Below the pieces are notes generated by a model, which saw only the letters and a program-made list of their open reading frames with translations, was not told the origin of the DNA and ran no database searches. DNA of 61,216 nucleotides from Clostridia bacterium (GTDB lineage Bacteria; Bacillota; Clostridia; Oscillospirales; CAG-272), in the NCBI GenBank assembly GCA_017517745.1, contig JAFWYJ010000061.1:1-61216 (forward strand), given 5' to 3'. This document shows, piece after piece, positions 9,459 through 18,217 of the stretch. The translations under genes were made by a program, and so were the position numbers. Within the stretch, counting starts at the first letter, position 1. The number at the start of each line of letters is the position of its first letter.

Positions 9459-9935
9459 TCAAGCGGTTTCAAGCCGTTCCCCATTCAGCACCGCCTCGGC
9501 AAGATGCTCTCCGCGATAGACAAGCTTGAGCGAGAAAAAGGGGGCGTCGACGTCCAGCAGGCGCAAAAAGATGCGATCGCCCTCCCAAAGTGTCAGGTCA
9601 AACAGATCCTTTTTGTCAATCCAGGCAAGCTCGCCCTCGTCACATTCTTTCTCTTCGCCCGTCCAATCGGAGCAGGTGAAAAGATGCATGTATTCAGTCT
9701 GATAAACGTCGGAAACAAAGGTCACAATGCCGCGGTAGGCGTATTTTGTCACGGTCAGTCCGGTCTCCTCCAGCACCTCGCGCTTCATGCAATCCTCCGG
9801 GCTCTCGCCATCCTCAAATTTTCCGCCCACACCGATCCACTTGTCTCGGTTTTCGTCCCCCGCCTTCTTGGTGCGGTGGAGCATCAGATATTTCCCGTCT
9901 CGTTCGGGATAGCATAAGGTTGTCATTTTCATCAT
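9459..9935 (-). CDS. Nudix hydrolase (8-oxo-dGTP diphosphatase-like)
   Basis: This 158-residue MutT-type enzyme has the complete Nudix box beginning GGKFEDGESPEDCMKREVL and continuing EETG. The Glu residues bind the metal that hydrolyses a nucleoside diphosphate linked to a second moiety. The opening MTTLCYPERDGKYLMLHRT is typical of the 8-oxo-dGTP diphosphatase group, which cleans oxidised nucleotides. The start at 9935 overlaps the stop of the upstream alkD-like gene in an ATGA, which indicates translational coupling. Both genes would then protect against damaged bases or nucleotides. Substrate specificity is inferred from likeness only. Confidence 0.88.
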   Translation of the reverse strand: MMKMTTLCYPERDGKYLMLHRTKKAGDENRDKWIGVGGKFEDGESPEDCMKREVLEETGLTVTKYAYRGIVTFVSDVYQTEYMHLFTCSDWTGEEKECDEGELAWIDKKDLFDLTLWEGDRIFLRLLDVDAPFFSLKLVYRGEHLAEAVLNGERLETA

Positions 9936-10639
9936 TTTTCTCCTTGGCGACGCCTCAGCGTTTTGAGATATTCCTTGATCTCCGGCTTCACGCGAAAACT
10001 TTCCACCGCCTTTTGAATGGCCTTGTTGTGTACCCACGGCGGAAGGCTCCGATTGGTGAGATACGGCAGCGTTGCATCGTATTGCTTCATCAGCGCAAAG
10101 CTGAAAAACCACGCCTGCGCCATGCGAACGTAGTAGTCCTCGTGCTCCACGCGCGCGGCCGCCTTCAAAACCTCGTCACAAAAAAGCGGTTCGCCGAGAT
10201 ACCACGCGGTCATGCGCACAAGTCCGTAACGGATGGTGTAGGTGTGCGCCGACGAAAGCCATTGCAAAATTTTTCCCCACAAAAGCGTCGGCTCATCCAA
10301 CAGGGCTTTCGGAGCGAGCATATCACAGGTCGCCCAATTGTCCACGTAAGGAAGAAACGCCTCGACTGCCTCAAGTGCCTCGGAAAAACCCCTGACACTG
10401 CCGAGAAGCACGGCGTGCAGATTGTTCTCATCATACCAAACGTGCGGAAGCATCGACAAAAATTCTCTTGCTTCTTCGCTGCCCGCAATCTTCCCGGCAT
10501 AAGCTCGCAGTGCCGGCATGCGGACACCGAGAATCGTTTCCCGCGAAACCGTCGGCATCAGTTTGCCCTGAAAAACGGCGTAGCTCTCATCGCGCAGGGC
10601 GAGCAGATCGGCACGAATATGGATTTGACAGGCTGACAT
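9932..10639 (-). CDS. DNA alkylation repair enzyme (AlkD-like HEAT-repeat glycosylase)
   Basis: This 235-residue all-helical protein matches the AlkD/DNA alkylation repair family: VRMPALRAYA, WYDENNLHAVLLG, VDNWATCDML and WVHNKAIQKAVES. AlkD proteins use HEAT-like repeats to hold DNA and excise alkylated purines. The NWATCD segment includes the Asp expected at the active site. GAGGTGAGG lies just before the ATG at 10639; a longer frame upstream has no ribosome binding site and overlaps the promoter. It is the first gene of a two-gene operon with the Nudix hydrolase. Confidence 0.88.
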   Translation of the reverse strand: MSACQIHIRADLLALRDESYAVFQGKLMPTVSRETILGVRMPALRAYAGKIAGSEEAREFLSMLPHVWYDENNLHAVLLGSVRGFSEALEAVEAFLPYVDNWATCDMLAPKALLDEPTLLWGKILQWLSSAHTYTIRYGLVRMTAWYLGEPLFCDEVLKAAARVEHEDYYVRMAQAWFFSFALMKQYDATLPYLTNRSLPPWVHNKAIQKAVESFRVKPEIKEYLKTLRRRQGEK

Positions 10640-10660
10640 ACCCTCACCTCCTCGAATATT

Positions 10661-10689
10661 ATTATAACAAAGTGCGGTGACGATTGCAA
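10661..10689 (-). promoter_or_regulatory. Promoter for the alkD-like/Nudix operon
   Basis: On the minus strand TTGCAA (10689-10684) and TATAAT (10666-10661) are 17 bases apart, about 20 bases upstream of the alkD-like start codon. Confidence 0.75.
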
Positions 10690-10789
10690 GAGCTTTTCTT
10701 GTTTTCGTATCTTTTTTAGCCAAAAATTGACTTCGTAATTCTTTTTGCTAAAAAATTAACAATTTTTTTGAAAAAATTCCGATAACATC

Positions 10790-10818
10790 TTGATTTTCCG
10801 AAAAGAATATATTACAAT
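10790..10818 (+). promoter_or_regulatory. Promoter for pfkA
   Basis: TTGATT (10790-10795) and TACAAT (10813-10818) are 17 bases apart, about 70 bases upstream of the phosphofructokinase start. Confidence 0.7.
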
Positions 10819-10888
10819 ATAAAGGATAGCGATGAAAGCAAATCAAATCCGATAGGAATTACGGAAAAGAGAAGAGGTCGGTCAAGGT

Positions 10889-11965
10889 ATGGCAATTTTT
10901 AGAAAAATCGGAATTTTAACCTCCGGAGGAGATGCCCCCGGAATGAACGCTTGTGTGAAGGCAGTGGTCAACCGCGCCCTTTCGATGGGCATCGAGGTTG
11001 TCGGCATCGTCGGCGGCTACGCGGGCTTGATCAAGGGTGATCTGATCCCCCTGACACACAACAGCGTCAACAACATCGTCGGCATGGGCGGAACCTTTTT
11101 GTATTCCAGCCGTTGCCCGGAATTCATGACGGAAGAAGGAATGCAGACTGCAATCGCAACCTGCAAAAAGAACTATATCGACGCGCTGGTCTGCGTGGGC
11201 GGCGACGGTACCTTCCGCGGTGCCACCGATATGACGATGCGAGGAATTCCCTCGATCGGTATTCCCGGAACGATCGACAACGACGTGACGGCAACCGACT
11301 ACACCATCGGTCTTGACACCGCAATCAACACCACCGTGCAGGTGATCGACAATCTGCGCGACACCTGTGAGTCTCATGCACGCTTGAACGTGGTGGAGGT
11401 CATGGGCCGCGGATGCGGACAGGTTGCACTCTATGCGGCAATGGCATCGGGCGCGGTCGCGGTCGCGATCCCCGAGGTTCCCTTTGACGAGGCGGCGGCA
11501 CTCGAAAAGATCCGCAAGCTTCGCGACAGCGGAAAGCGCAGCATGATCGTCGTGGTGTCCGAGGGAGTCTTTAACCCCGACGGCACGCCGTACAGCGAGA
11601 CGCTGGCAAAGAAGATCCAGAAGGAAACCGGTGTGGAAACCAAGTTCATGCGCCTGGCGCACGTCGTTCGCGGCGGAAAGCCCACCATGAGAGACCGCAC
11701 CACGGCAACCCAGATGGCTGTCAAGGCGGTTGAGATGCTGGTGGAGGGCAAGAGCAACGTGGTCATGTGCGAGCTGGACGGCGATATCGTCGCGCTTGAC
11801 ATTGCTTTCGCGCTCATTTTGGATCGTATGTATAAAAACAAACTCAAGCCGGGCGACCTCGACAAATTCACGCCCGAGCAGATCGAGGAAATGAAGACGC
11901 TTTCGGCAAAACGCACCGCCGAGCTCCAAAGGCTCTACAAGGTCGCAACCGACGTCAGTTTCTAA
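10889..11965 (+). CDS. pfkA: 6-phosphofructokinase, ATP-dependent type
   Basis: This 358-residue enzyme phosphorylates fructose 6-phosphate to fructose 1,6-bisphosphate, the committed step of glycolysis. Visible motifs are the nucleotide loop GILTSGGDAPGMNA, GGDGTFRGA around residues 103-111 and the catalytic PGTIDND around residue 126, with MGRGCG and RAHVVRGG-like substrate contacts later. Gly in GGDGT and in PGTIDND, rather than Asp and Lys, indicates ATP rather than pyrophosphate as donor. The protein is somewhat longer than the usual 320 residues because of a C-terminal helix rich in Lys and Glu. It is monocistronic, with GAGGTC upstream of the ATG. Confidence 0.95.
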   Translation: MAIFRKIGILTSGGDAPGMNACVKAVVNRALSMGIEVVGIVGGYAGLIKGDLIPLTHNSVNNIVGMGGTFLYSSRCPEFMTEEGMQTAIATCKKNYIDALVCVGGDGTFRGATDMTMRGIPSIGIPGTIDNDVTATDYTIGLDTAINTTVQVIDNLRDTCESHARLNVVEVMGRGCGQVALYAAMASGAVAVAIPEVPFDEAAALEKIRKLRDSGKRSMIVVVSEGVFNPDGTPYSETLAKKIQKETGVETKFMRLAHVVRGGKPTMRDRTTATQMAVKAVEMLVEGKSNVVMCELDGDIVALDIAFALILDRMYKNKLKPGDLDKFTPEQIEEMKTLSAKRTAELQRLYKVATDVSF

Positions 11966-11979
11966 TCCGAATAACCGTT

Positions 11980-12012
11980 CAGGGGGAGCTTTTCCAAGAA
12001 AAGCTCCCCCTG
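11980..12012 (+). terminator. Hairpin between convergent pfkA and GH20-like gene
   Basis: CAGGGGGAGCTTTT (11980-11993) pairs perfectly with the arm ending at 12012. It sits between two convergent stop codons and belongs to the GGGGG...CTTTT hairpin family repeated across the window. It probably terminates both genes. Confidence 0.75.
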
Positions 12013-12026
12013 AAAATCGTTATGTT

Positions 12027-13787
12027 TCAATCATTTCCTTTGATAATTGTCTCAAAATCGTTGAGAAGAAGTGCCTCGCGGTCATGAATGAGTCCTTCCT
12101 CATGCGCGTAGGGCTTGGGTGTGGGGCTCAAAAATTCGGGGTTTTCGAGTTTACCGTCGAAGTAGGCTCCGAGAAGCGGCTTGTCCGCCATGATACGCGA
12201 CTTGACCAGCTCCATGCGAGACTCGATCAGCTCCATTCCGAAGTCCATACACTCGCGCTCCCACTGTGCGCGAAGCTTCACAACGAAGCGATCAACGGCT
12301 TCGATCGCTTTTTCAAAGCCGGAATCGTAGATTTGGCGAAGCTTGTCATGCCAGCCCTTGCGATAGGCTCTGCGCGAGCCTTCGGAAATCTCGGCTTTGC
12401 AGGCAAGCAGATCGCAAAACGCCACCTGAGTTTCAAAAATATAAGCGAACTCACCCGCGCGCTCGATCCGCTCTGCCATCCAATCCGTCATGCTACGCAG
12501 ATGGATCAGACCTCCTCCGGAGTGCGCGGCAAAATCACCTGGCAGCACGCGGTCATAGAGCATATATCTGCCGGGCGTGACAATGACGCGGCCGGTGTTC
12601 AGACGGCAACGGATGGCGGGAATGTCCTCGAGCGGAACCATATCGTAGAAGTCAACCCCGCAGAGCGCGAGCATACGGCGCGAGAGATGCTCGGTATAGT
12701 CTGTTCTCGCCCAGCAGGTTTCGGCGTAGGCAAAGAGCACGGGAAGCGTAGCAAAATAGGAGCAAGCGCCCGTATCCTCGCGCCACATGGCGACGTGAAC
12801 CTCGCGCGGCGGACGCTCCCGCAGAGCGGGCATCGTGTTGCAGGCGACGGTGTGCGAGAGCCAGGAAAGCGGAACGGCACCGTACCAGCCGTTGTCACCG
12901 CCCACAAAAGCGAAGTTGTCGGTCTTTTGGGCAATTTTTTCCAAATGCGCGCGGTAGACGTTCGGATCTACGCTCGTACATTCACTGACGGCAAAGGCGA
13001 AGGGAAGATCGGTTTTTTCGGCGGAGTCCAAAACGCCGCCGCCCATGCTTGCCGTCAAGCCGTGCTTTTCGCAAAGTCGGGCGAGGATCTTCAGATCATG
13101 CGGCAGCTCCTCGGCGGTACAGTTGCCGGAGGGCGCGGGATAAGGTCCGCAGCCCGGAAGTGCGGGACGGTCGAAACCGAAGCAGACCTTGCGGCTCCGC
13201 AGATTGTCGGAGCAAAGCTGCAGGGCGCGATCGATCGCCGCCTCAAAGCGCTCGGACGATGGGTAGGCGGCAATCTCAGAGAATTGGATGCAGGGGATCA
13301 GGTCGATGCCGAGAGAGGCGGCGTAGGCATCCAGCTCGCGCATCTCCTCGGCGGAATATCTTCCGGCAAAGCCGTCAAAATCAAGCGTCTCGGAGATGCA
13401 TCCGCCTTTTACGGTTTTGAAGGTCAGCGCGTTGTAGCCCAGCGTCGCGAGCAGACGGCAAAAGCGTTTGACCGCGGAGGGCTTCATGACGGCATTTTCG
13501 GTCATGTCGACCGTCACGCCGAGCGTGTCGAACAACGGCTCCTCATGAACCTCTGCCATCTCCCCCGCCGCGGCGCGTTGGAGTGTCAGCGCGACGCCGC
13601 GAAAGAGCGACGCGGTATCGGAATAGGAAAGATACCAATCTCCCCCTTCCCCGCGAACCGACAAGCCGCAGGCTTCGTTTTTTTCAAAATGAACCGAAAT
13701 CGAAAGCGCGTTTGCCGCGGGGATCTCCGCCGCCAGCTCGGCAAGAAGCTCTTTTTGCTTCTGATCGTTGGTCAAAAAGGTGATCAT
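12027..13787 (-). CDS. GH20-like hexosaminidase homologue, catalytic Glu replaced by Arg
   Basis: This 586-residue cytoplasmic protein (no signal peptide) aligns with the two other GH20-type proteins of the window (32330-33940 and 40395-42227). Shared landmarks include the VTVDMTENAVM-type strand, GYNALTF, GRYSAEEMRELDAYAASLGI and LIPCIQ. The GH20 catalytic pair Asp-Glu, which binds the N-acetyl group and protonates the glycosidic oxygen, lies at D140-E141 and D220-E221 in the paralogues. Here the same place reads FGFDRPALPG with D206-R207. The acid/base Glu is therefore missing, and the protein may be inactive, a binding protein, or use another residue. The start codon overlaps the stop of the upstream EEP gene (ATGA), so the two are translationally coupled. 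Confidence 0.82.
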   Translation of the reverse strand: MITFLTNDQKQKELLAELAAEIPAANALSISVHFEKNEACGLSVRGEGGDWYLSYSDTASLFRGVALTLQRAAAGEMAEVHEEPLFDTLGVTVDMTENAVMKPSAVKRFCRLLATLGYNALTFKTVKGGCISETLDFDGFAGRYSAEEMRELDAYAASLGIDLIPCIQFSEIAAYPSSERFEAAIDRALQLCSDNLRSRKVCFGFDRPALPGCGPYPAPSGNCTAEELPHDLKILARLCEKHGLTASMGGGVLDSAEKTDLPFAFAVSECTSVDPNVYRAHLEKIAQKTDNFAFVGGDNGWYGAVPLSWLSHTVACNTMPALRERPPREVHVAMWREDTGACSYFATLPVLFAYAETCWARTDYTEHLSRRMLALCGVDFYDMVPLEDIPAIRCRLNTGRVIVTPGRYMLYDRVLPGDFAAHSGGGLIHLRSMTDWMAERIERAGEFAYIFETQVAFCDLLACKAEISEGSRRAYRKGWHDKLRQIYDSGFEKAIEAVDRFVVKLRAQWERECMDFGMELIESRMELVKSRIMADKPLLGAYFDGKLENPEFLSPTPKPYAHEEGLIHDREALLLNDFETIIKGND

Positions 13788-15058
13788 TGCTCTGCTCCTT
13801 TCTCGCCGTCCTTGGCGGGAACGTCAAATTCAAATAGGATGGGATAGTGATCGGAATACATCGCGGGAAATTCCGCGACGAGATTGGCATACACGCGCGG
13901 GACCAGGTTGCCCTTGTAGAGAATGTGGTCGATCGCGCCCGAATAGCTTCCGCTGTTCCAATGCGGCGTCGGCTCGACGTAATATCCCAGTGTTTGATCG
14001 TAGAGAGGATATCCGTGACAAGAGCTTCTGTCATCCGTGATCGGCGTGGAATCGTGCGCGTCGGTCATGCCGAGCGAGAGCAGCTTGTTGAAGGGCGTGG
14101 AGCCGATCGCGCAGTTGCAGTCCGCGCCAAAGAGGAAGGGCGCGTCGGGATAGCGCGCGAGAAACTCCTTGAGAATCGGCTCGAGCAGGCGCACGTCGTT
14201 GATGCGGCGGATGTTGCCGACCTCATACGAGCAGTTCCAGCTTGCCTCCATGTGCGTATCACAGCAGGTGACGGTCTTGCCCGACGCGACGTGCTGAAGC
14301 ACCGCGAGCGTGATGGTCTTGGACTCGTCCTCACCGCGCAGATCGTAAATGCGGCACTCAAGCTGCCGCCATACGCCGGTTTTATAGAAGATCGGAATGA
14401 CGTTGGGCTTTTCCCAATTCTCGGCAACCACCTCGGTGTAGCCGTTGGCTTCCATTAATTTTTGAAAATGCTCCAGCTTACGCATCGCCGTCCAATATTC
14501 GTTGACGAAGAGCAGATCGGGTTGCCACCCCAACAGCATTGCCGCCGCATAGCGATCGCGGTTTAGTACCCGTTCATTCCCCCAGTCAACGCCCCAGATG
14601 TTTTGCAGCAGCATGCGGAATTCGCCCCGCTTCGCGGGAACGTCCTCCTCAACGGCGTGGGTATAAATAAAACCGTCCACCAGAATCTCGGATTCTGCCG
14701 CTTGCGGGAGAAGCGTACCGGTCAGATAACGCGCCGCCTCCAGATATCCGTACAGGCGATCGGCGCAAACGTGGAGCTTGTTGCCCTTGACACAGATCGA
14801 ATAATACCCCTCGGGAACGGAAAATCCTCCGCGCGCAGTCTCCCCGATCAAGATCTCATATGCGGCTTCTCCGACGTCATCGGTCACAACGGGGACGTCA
14901 CATCCCGTGTCGTAGAGCAGATGATATCGCAGGTCAAGGGCGACGAAAAATTCTCCCTTGTGCGATTTCTCGTTGTAAACGATCTGAAAATCGGAAAAGC
15001 TCTTCCCGACGCACCGGATCTTCAAAAAATCTCCCGGTTCACGTTTGATTCTGTTCAT
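13784..15058 (-). CDS. EEP-family phosphodiesterase with hexosaminidase-like N-terminal domain
   Basis: This protein has 424 residues. Residues about 1-125 (YEILIGET, YYSICVKGNKLHVCADRLYGYLEAARYL) look like the non-catalytic N-terminal beta domain of GH20/GH67 enzymes. Residues about 135-420 form an EEP domain with all six conserved sites: LLQNIWG, FVNEYW, CCDTHMEA, GADCNC, AIDHIL and YSDHYP. It is closest to the EEP domain of the secreted protein at 3824-7240 (shared SCxGYP and AYSG/SYSG-x-IDHI patterns) but has no signal peptide. I chose the ATG at 15058 because GAAAGGAAG precedes it; the longer frame has no ribosome binding site. It lies 115 bases after araC and overlaps the GH20-like gene by 4 bases. 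The substrate is unknown. Confidence 0.87.
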   Translation of the reverse strand: MNRIKREPGDFLKIRCVGKSFSDFQIVYNEKSHKGEFFVALDLRYHLLYDTGCDVPVVTDDVGEAAYEILIGETARGGFSVPEGYYSICVKGNKLHVCADRLYGYLEAARYLTGTLLPQAAESEILVDGFIYTHAVEEDVPAKRGEFRMLLQNIWGVDWGNERVLNRDRYAAAMLLGWQPDLLFVNEYWTAMRKLEHFQKLMEANGYTEVVAENWEKPNVIPIFYKTGVWRQLECRIYDLRGEDESKTITLAVLQHVASGKTVTCCDTHMEASWNCSYEVGNIRRINDVRLLEPILKEFLARYPDAPFLFGADCNCAIGSTPFNKLLSLGMTDAHDSTPITDDRSSCHGYPLYDQTLGYYVEPTPHWNSGSYSGAIDHILYKGNLVPRVYANLVAEFPAMYSDHYPILFEFDVPAKDGEKGAEQ

Positions 15059-15173
15059 AAAAAGCTTCCTTTCTCCCGTTCTCGACGGAGTTCTTTCATT
15101 TTTCATTTTACTTTATTTCAAGGAGATTGTCTTGCATCTTTTCAGCATCTTCTCGCCAAAATTAAGCTTTTCC

Positions 15174-15953
15174 TCACTCTGACTCCGACGACGCCCCCAT
15201 CAAGCGTCGCCGTTGCTGCGGGGAGTATCCCGCCGTGTTTCGAAAGCTGCGGTAAAACGCCGAGAAATCCTGATAGCCCACCGAGTAGGCAATCTCCTTG
15301 ACCGACAGGCTCGTATGGTCCAACAGCCACTGCGCATGCTCCATACGAATCTGTATCTGATATTGATGCGGCGTGATGCCGTATTGCTTTTTAAAGACGC
15401 GCGTCAGATAGTCTTTGTCATAGCCAAAGCGTCGCGCGATCTCCTCCAGTCGGATCTGCTCGGCGAACCGTGCGCGCAGATCGTTGCGGATCAGACGGGT
15501 GACGTGTTCCTGCGCATCGCGGCGCGGCGATCCCGCCCAAAGCTCGCTGAACACGCGATTCATATACGCGTTGAGCAAAAAAGGGTTGCCCGGATGGGAC
15601 TTGAAAAGCTCCTCAAAGCTTGACAAAAGCGGTTCCAGGGAATCCCCTTGAAAGCGTCCGCGCAAAGGAAGATTTTCCGCCTCGCTGTAAGCGCCTTGAA
15701 ATTCAATGTAAAAATAGCTCGGAGGCTTCTCCAGAGGGACACCCTCCTGAAACAGTCCGTGGCGTTGAACGTAATATTCTCCCGCACCAAGCTCGACGAG
15801 CTCCCCGTCCTCGCGGAAGCGAAGCACGCCGTCTCTCATGAGGATGAGGACGCTCATGCGATCGCAAAGACGCGTGACGTGTACCTCCCCCGGCGCAAAG
15901 ATCTTGGTGGAGCAGGCGAGAAATTCGGGGGGCGGAGAAAAATTGAGAGTCAT
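15174..15953 (-). CDS. AraC-family transcriptional regulator
   Basis: This 259-residue regulator has an N-terminal cupin-like sensor (residues about 15-95) and a C-terminal double helix-turn-helix (residues about 160-255): IRLEEIARRFGYDKDYLTRVFKKQYG and LSVKEIAYSVGYQDFSAFYRSFR. AraC proteins of this type usually answer to sugars. It is divergent from the GH127 gene and directly upstream of the EEP and GH20-like genes with no obvious terminator between, so it probably heads an araC-EEP-GH20 operon and controls the shared intergenic region. AAGGAGATG sits before the start codon. Confidence 0.92.
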   Translation of the reverse strand: MTLNFSPPPEFLACSTKIFAPGEVHVTRLCDRMSVLILMRDGVLRFREDGELVELGAGEYYVQRHGLFQEGVPLEKPPSYFYIEFQGAYSEAENLPLRGRFQGDSLEPLLSSFEELFKSHPGNPFLLNAYMNRVFSELWAGSPRRDAQEHVTRLIRNDLRARFAEQIRLEEIARRFGYDKDYLTRVFKKQYGITPHQYQIQIRMEHAQWLLDHTSLSVKEIAYSVGYQDFSAFYRSFRNTAGYSPQQRRRLMGASSESE

Positions 15954-16005
15954 GGTTCATCTCCTTGAAAGTCGTTTTTTGCAATCTTTTTTTCGGATAC
16001 TGCAA

Positions 16006-16034
16006 TTGCATTTCGGAGTGGGATCTGTTATCAT
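16006..16034 (+). promoter_or_regulatory. Probable promoter for the GH127 gene
   Basis: TTGCAT (16006-16011) and TATCAT (16029-16034) are 17 bases apart. This box pair lies side by side with the opposing araC promoter, a layout that lets one bound regulator affect both. Confidence 0.5.
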
Positions 16035-16035
16035 A

Positions 16036-16064
16036 ATTATACAGCATCCGCAAACGATTGTCAA
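16036..16064 (-). promoter_or_regulatory. Consensus promoter for the araC-EEP-GH20 operon
   Basis: On the minus strand a perfect TTGACA (16064-16059) and a perfect TATAAT (16041-16036) are 17 bases apart, about 85 bases upstream of the araC start. Confidence 0.82.
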
Positions 16065-16103
16065 GAGTGCGGAAAACGTTTTTTTCGAAAGGAAAGATGG
16101 ATC

Positions 16104-17960
16104 ATGAAAACGTCTGCATATCGTTTTTTTACAATCAAAGAGCTCTCTCCCCGTGGCTGGTTGCGCCGTCAGCTGGAGCTGGAGGCAGAGGGGCTTTGCG
16201 GCAACCTGGACAAGGTCTGGCCCGACGTTCGTGACAGCCAATGGATCGGCGGTGACCGCGAGGGCTGGGAGCGCGTGCCGTATTGGCTCGACGGCTTCAT
16301 TCCGCTGGCATATCTCCTGGACAACGAGGACATGAAGGCGCGCGCCGGGCGCTATATTGATCGGATTCTCGCCTCGCAATGCGAGGACGGCTGGATCTGT
16401 CCCAACGGCGAGACGCCGCGCAAAAAGTATGACATCTGGGCGATCCATCTGATCGCCAAGGTTTTGGTCGTCTGGTATGATTGCACCGAGGACGAGCGGA
16501 TCCCCGAGGTGTTGTACCGAATCATGAAAAACTTTTACGATCTGATCCTCGCCGACGGCGTCAAAATATTCGATTGGGGAAAATACCGTTGGTTTGAAGG
16601 CTTTGTGGCACTCAATTTTCTCCGCGCGCGTTATCCGCACGAGGAATGGATCCCCTCTCTTGCCAAGCTTCTAAAGGAAACGGGGAGCGATTACAGAATC
16701 CTGACGGAGAAATGGAAGCGACCCTTGAATCAATGGACGTTTGATACGCACGTGGTCAATCTTGCCATGATGCTCAAAAGCGAGGCTGTTTCGGCGGAGC
16801 TTTTGGGAGAGGAATATTCCGATCTTGCCGAGAAGCTTTATTCCGTGCTGATGCAATACAACGGTATGCCTGTGGGAACCTTTACGGGCGACGAGTGCCT
16901 TTCCGGACTCAGCCCGATCCAGGGCACCGAGCTTTGCGGTGTGGTGGAGCTGATGTATTCTTTTGAATGGCTGTACGCCTACACGGGGGATGCCAAGTGG
17001 GCGGAGCGATTGGAGCGCGTGGCGTTCAACGCCCTGCCGGCGGCGGTCTCCGACGATATGTGGACGCATCAGTACGTGCAATTAAGCAATCAGATCGACT
17101 GCACCAAATTTCCATCAAAGCCGATCTTTCGCACAAACGGTCGCGAAGCGCACCTGTTTGGGCTTGAACCGCACTATGGTTGTTGCACCTCCAATTTCGG
17201 TCAAGGCTGGCCAAAGCTCGCGCTTTCTGCATTTATGAAATCAAAGGACGGAATCGTGAGTGCCGTGGCGATCCCATCCGAGCTCAAGACCGATTGGAAT
17301 GGCGATCCCGTCAAGGTGACGTTGGATACGCAGTATCCCTTCCGCAATACTTTTACCTACACGGTCGAGGCAGCAAAAAAGACTTCGATGAAGCTGCGCG
17401 TGCGCGTGCCGTCCTTTGCGAGATCCCTCACTGTAAACGGAAAAAAGATGCCCCGACGCGCACAGCTCGTCTTTGAACGATTCGAGGCGGGAAAGACCGT
17501 GATCGAGATCTCCTACGAGACTCAGCCGAAGCTTGTCGCCCGCCCTCATCGGCTCTATTCTGTGAATTGCGGATCGTTGGTGTTCGCTCTTCCCATCAAA
17601 AGCGAGGCGACAATGATTGAGTACGAAAAGAACGGCGTGGAGCGCAAGTTTCCCTATTGTGACTACGAGATCCGAGGCAAGTCGGATTGGAACTATGCAT
17701 TCGCATCGCGCGACCTCAGAGTGGAAGAACAAGAAATTTCCTCGGAATATCCCTTTTCCTCTCATTGCCCTCCCGTTGTCGTGCGTGCCGCGCTTTGCCA
17801 TGTCGATTGGGGATTCGAGGATGGCTACGAAACGGTCTGCGCCAAGCTGCCGCAAAGCCGCGCCGCGCTCGATGCGCCCGAGACGCTGGAGCTGTATCCC
17901 TACGGTTGCGCCAAGCTCCGCATGACCGAACTGCCGCTTTGCCGTAACACCAAAAAGTGA
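16104..17960 (+). CDS. GH127-type beta-L-arabinofuranosidase (DUF1680)
   Basis: This 618-residue enzyme has an alpha/alpha-barrel followed by beta domains. The GH127 catalytic signature is visible: GDECLSG with the likely acid/base Glu, QGTELCGVVE giving the zinc-binding Glu and Cys, and YGCCTSNFGQGWPKL with the Cys pair that supplies zinc ligand and nucleophile. Known GH127 members remove beta-L-arabinofuranose from plant glycans and hydroxyproline-linked arabinosides. Related families (GH146 and other DUF1680 members) share these residues, so the exact sugar is uncertain. There is no signal peptide, so it acts in the cytoplasm on imported oligosaccharides. It is divergent from araC-EEP-GH20. 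Confidence 0.87.
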   Translation: MKTSAYRFFTIKELSPRGWLRRQLELEAEGLCGNLDKVWPDVRDSQWIGGDREGWERVPYWLDGFIPLAYLLDNEDMKARAGRYIDRILASQCEDGWICPNGETPRKKYDIWAIHLIAKVLVVWYDCTEDERIPEVLYRIMKNFYDLILADGVKIFDWGKYRWFEGFVALNFLRARYPHEEWIPSLAKLLKETGSDYRILTEKWKRPLNQWTFDTHVVNLAMMLKSEAVSAELLGEEYSDLAEKLYSVLMQYNGMPVGTFTGDECLSGLSPIQGTELCGVVELMYSFEWLYAYTGDAKWAERLERVAFNALPAAVSDDMWTHQYVQLSNQIDCTKFPSKPIFRTNGREAHLFGLEPHYGCCTSNFGQGWPKLALSAFMKSKDGIVSAVAIPSELKTDWNGDPVKVTLDTQYPFRNTFTYTVEAAKKTSMKLRVRVPSFARSLTVNGKKMPRRAQLVFERFEAGKTVIEISYETQPKLVARPHRLYSVNCGSLVFALPIKSEATMIEYEKNGVERKFPYCDYEIRGKSDWNYAFASRDLRVEEQEISSEYPFSSHCPPVVVRAALCHVDWGFEDGYETVCAKLPQSRAALDAPETLELYPYGCAKLRMTELPLCRNTKK

Positions 17961-17985
17961 ATGTTTCATGGAGACGCGAGTGCGG

Positions 17986-18140
17986 GGGACGCGGTTTTGT
18001 GGGGGCTTCTTGAAAGAAGCCCCCACACCCCCAAGAACTTTTCGGACAAGGGGCAAAAAGAAAACCTTTATCTGTACGCTCATCCAATCAATAGCTCCCG
18101 CGGCCATTTTGGGACCACTAACCCAAAATGGCTTTTTATG
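17986..18140 (+). repeat. Dispersed composite repeat, copy 1 (hairpin + tail + palindrome)
   Basis: The block starts GGGGACGCG and continues with a GTGGGGGCTTCTTG hairpin (17998-18026), which may terminate the GH127 gene. A CACCCCCAAGAACTTTT tail follows, then a TTATCTGTACGCTC segment. It ends in a 10-base-pair palindrome with arms CCATTTTGGG at 18104-18113 and 18122-18131. Copies lie at 18218-18445 (opposite strand) and 60720-60964. Confidence 0.85.
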
Positions 18141-18217
18141 TTGTTTGGATTTGTTTTTTGTGCTTCAAATTTTGATTTGTCGCCCCCTACGTTGTTTCGT
18201 TTATTTGTTCGTTGAAA

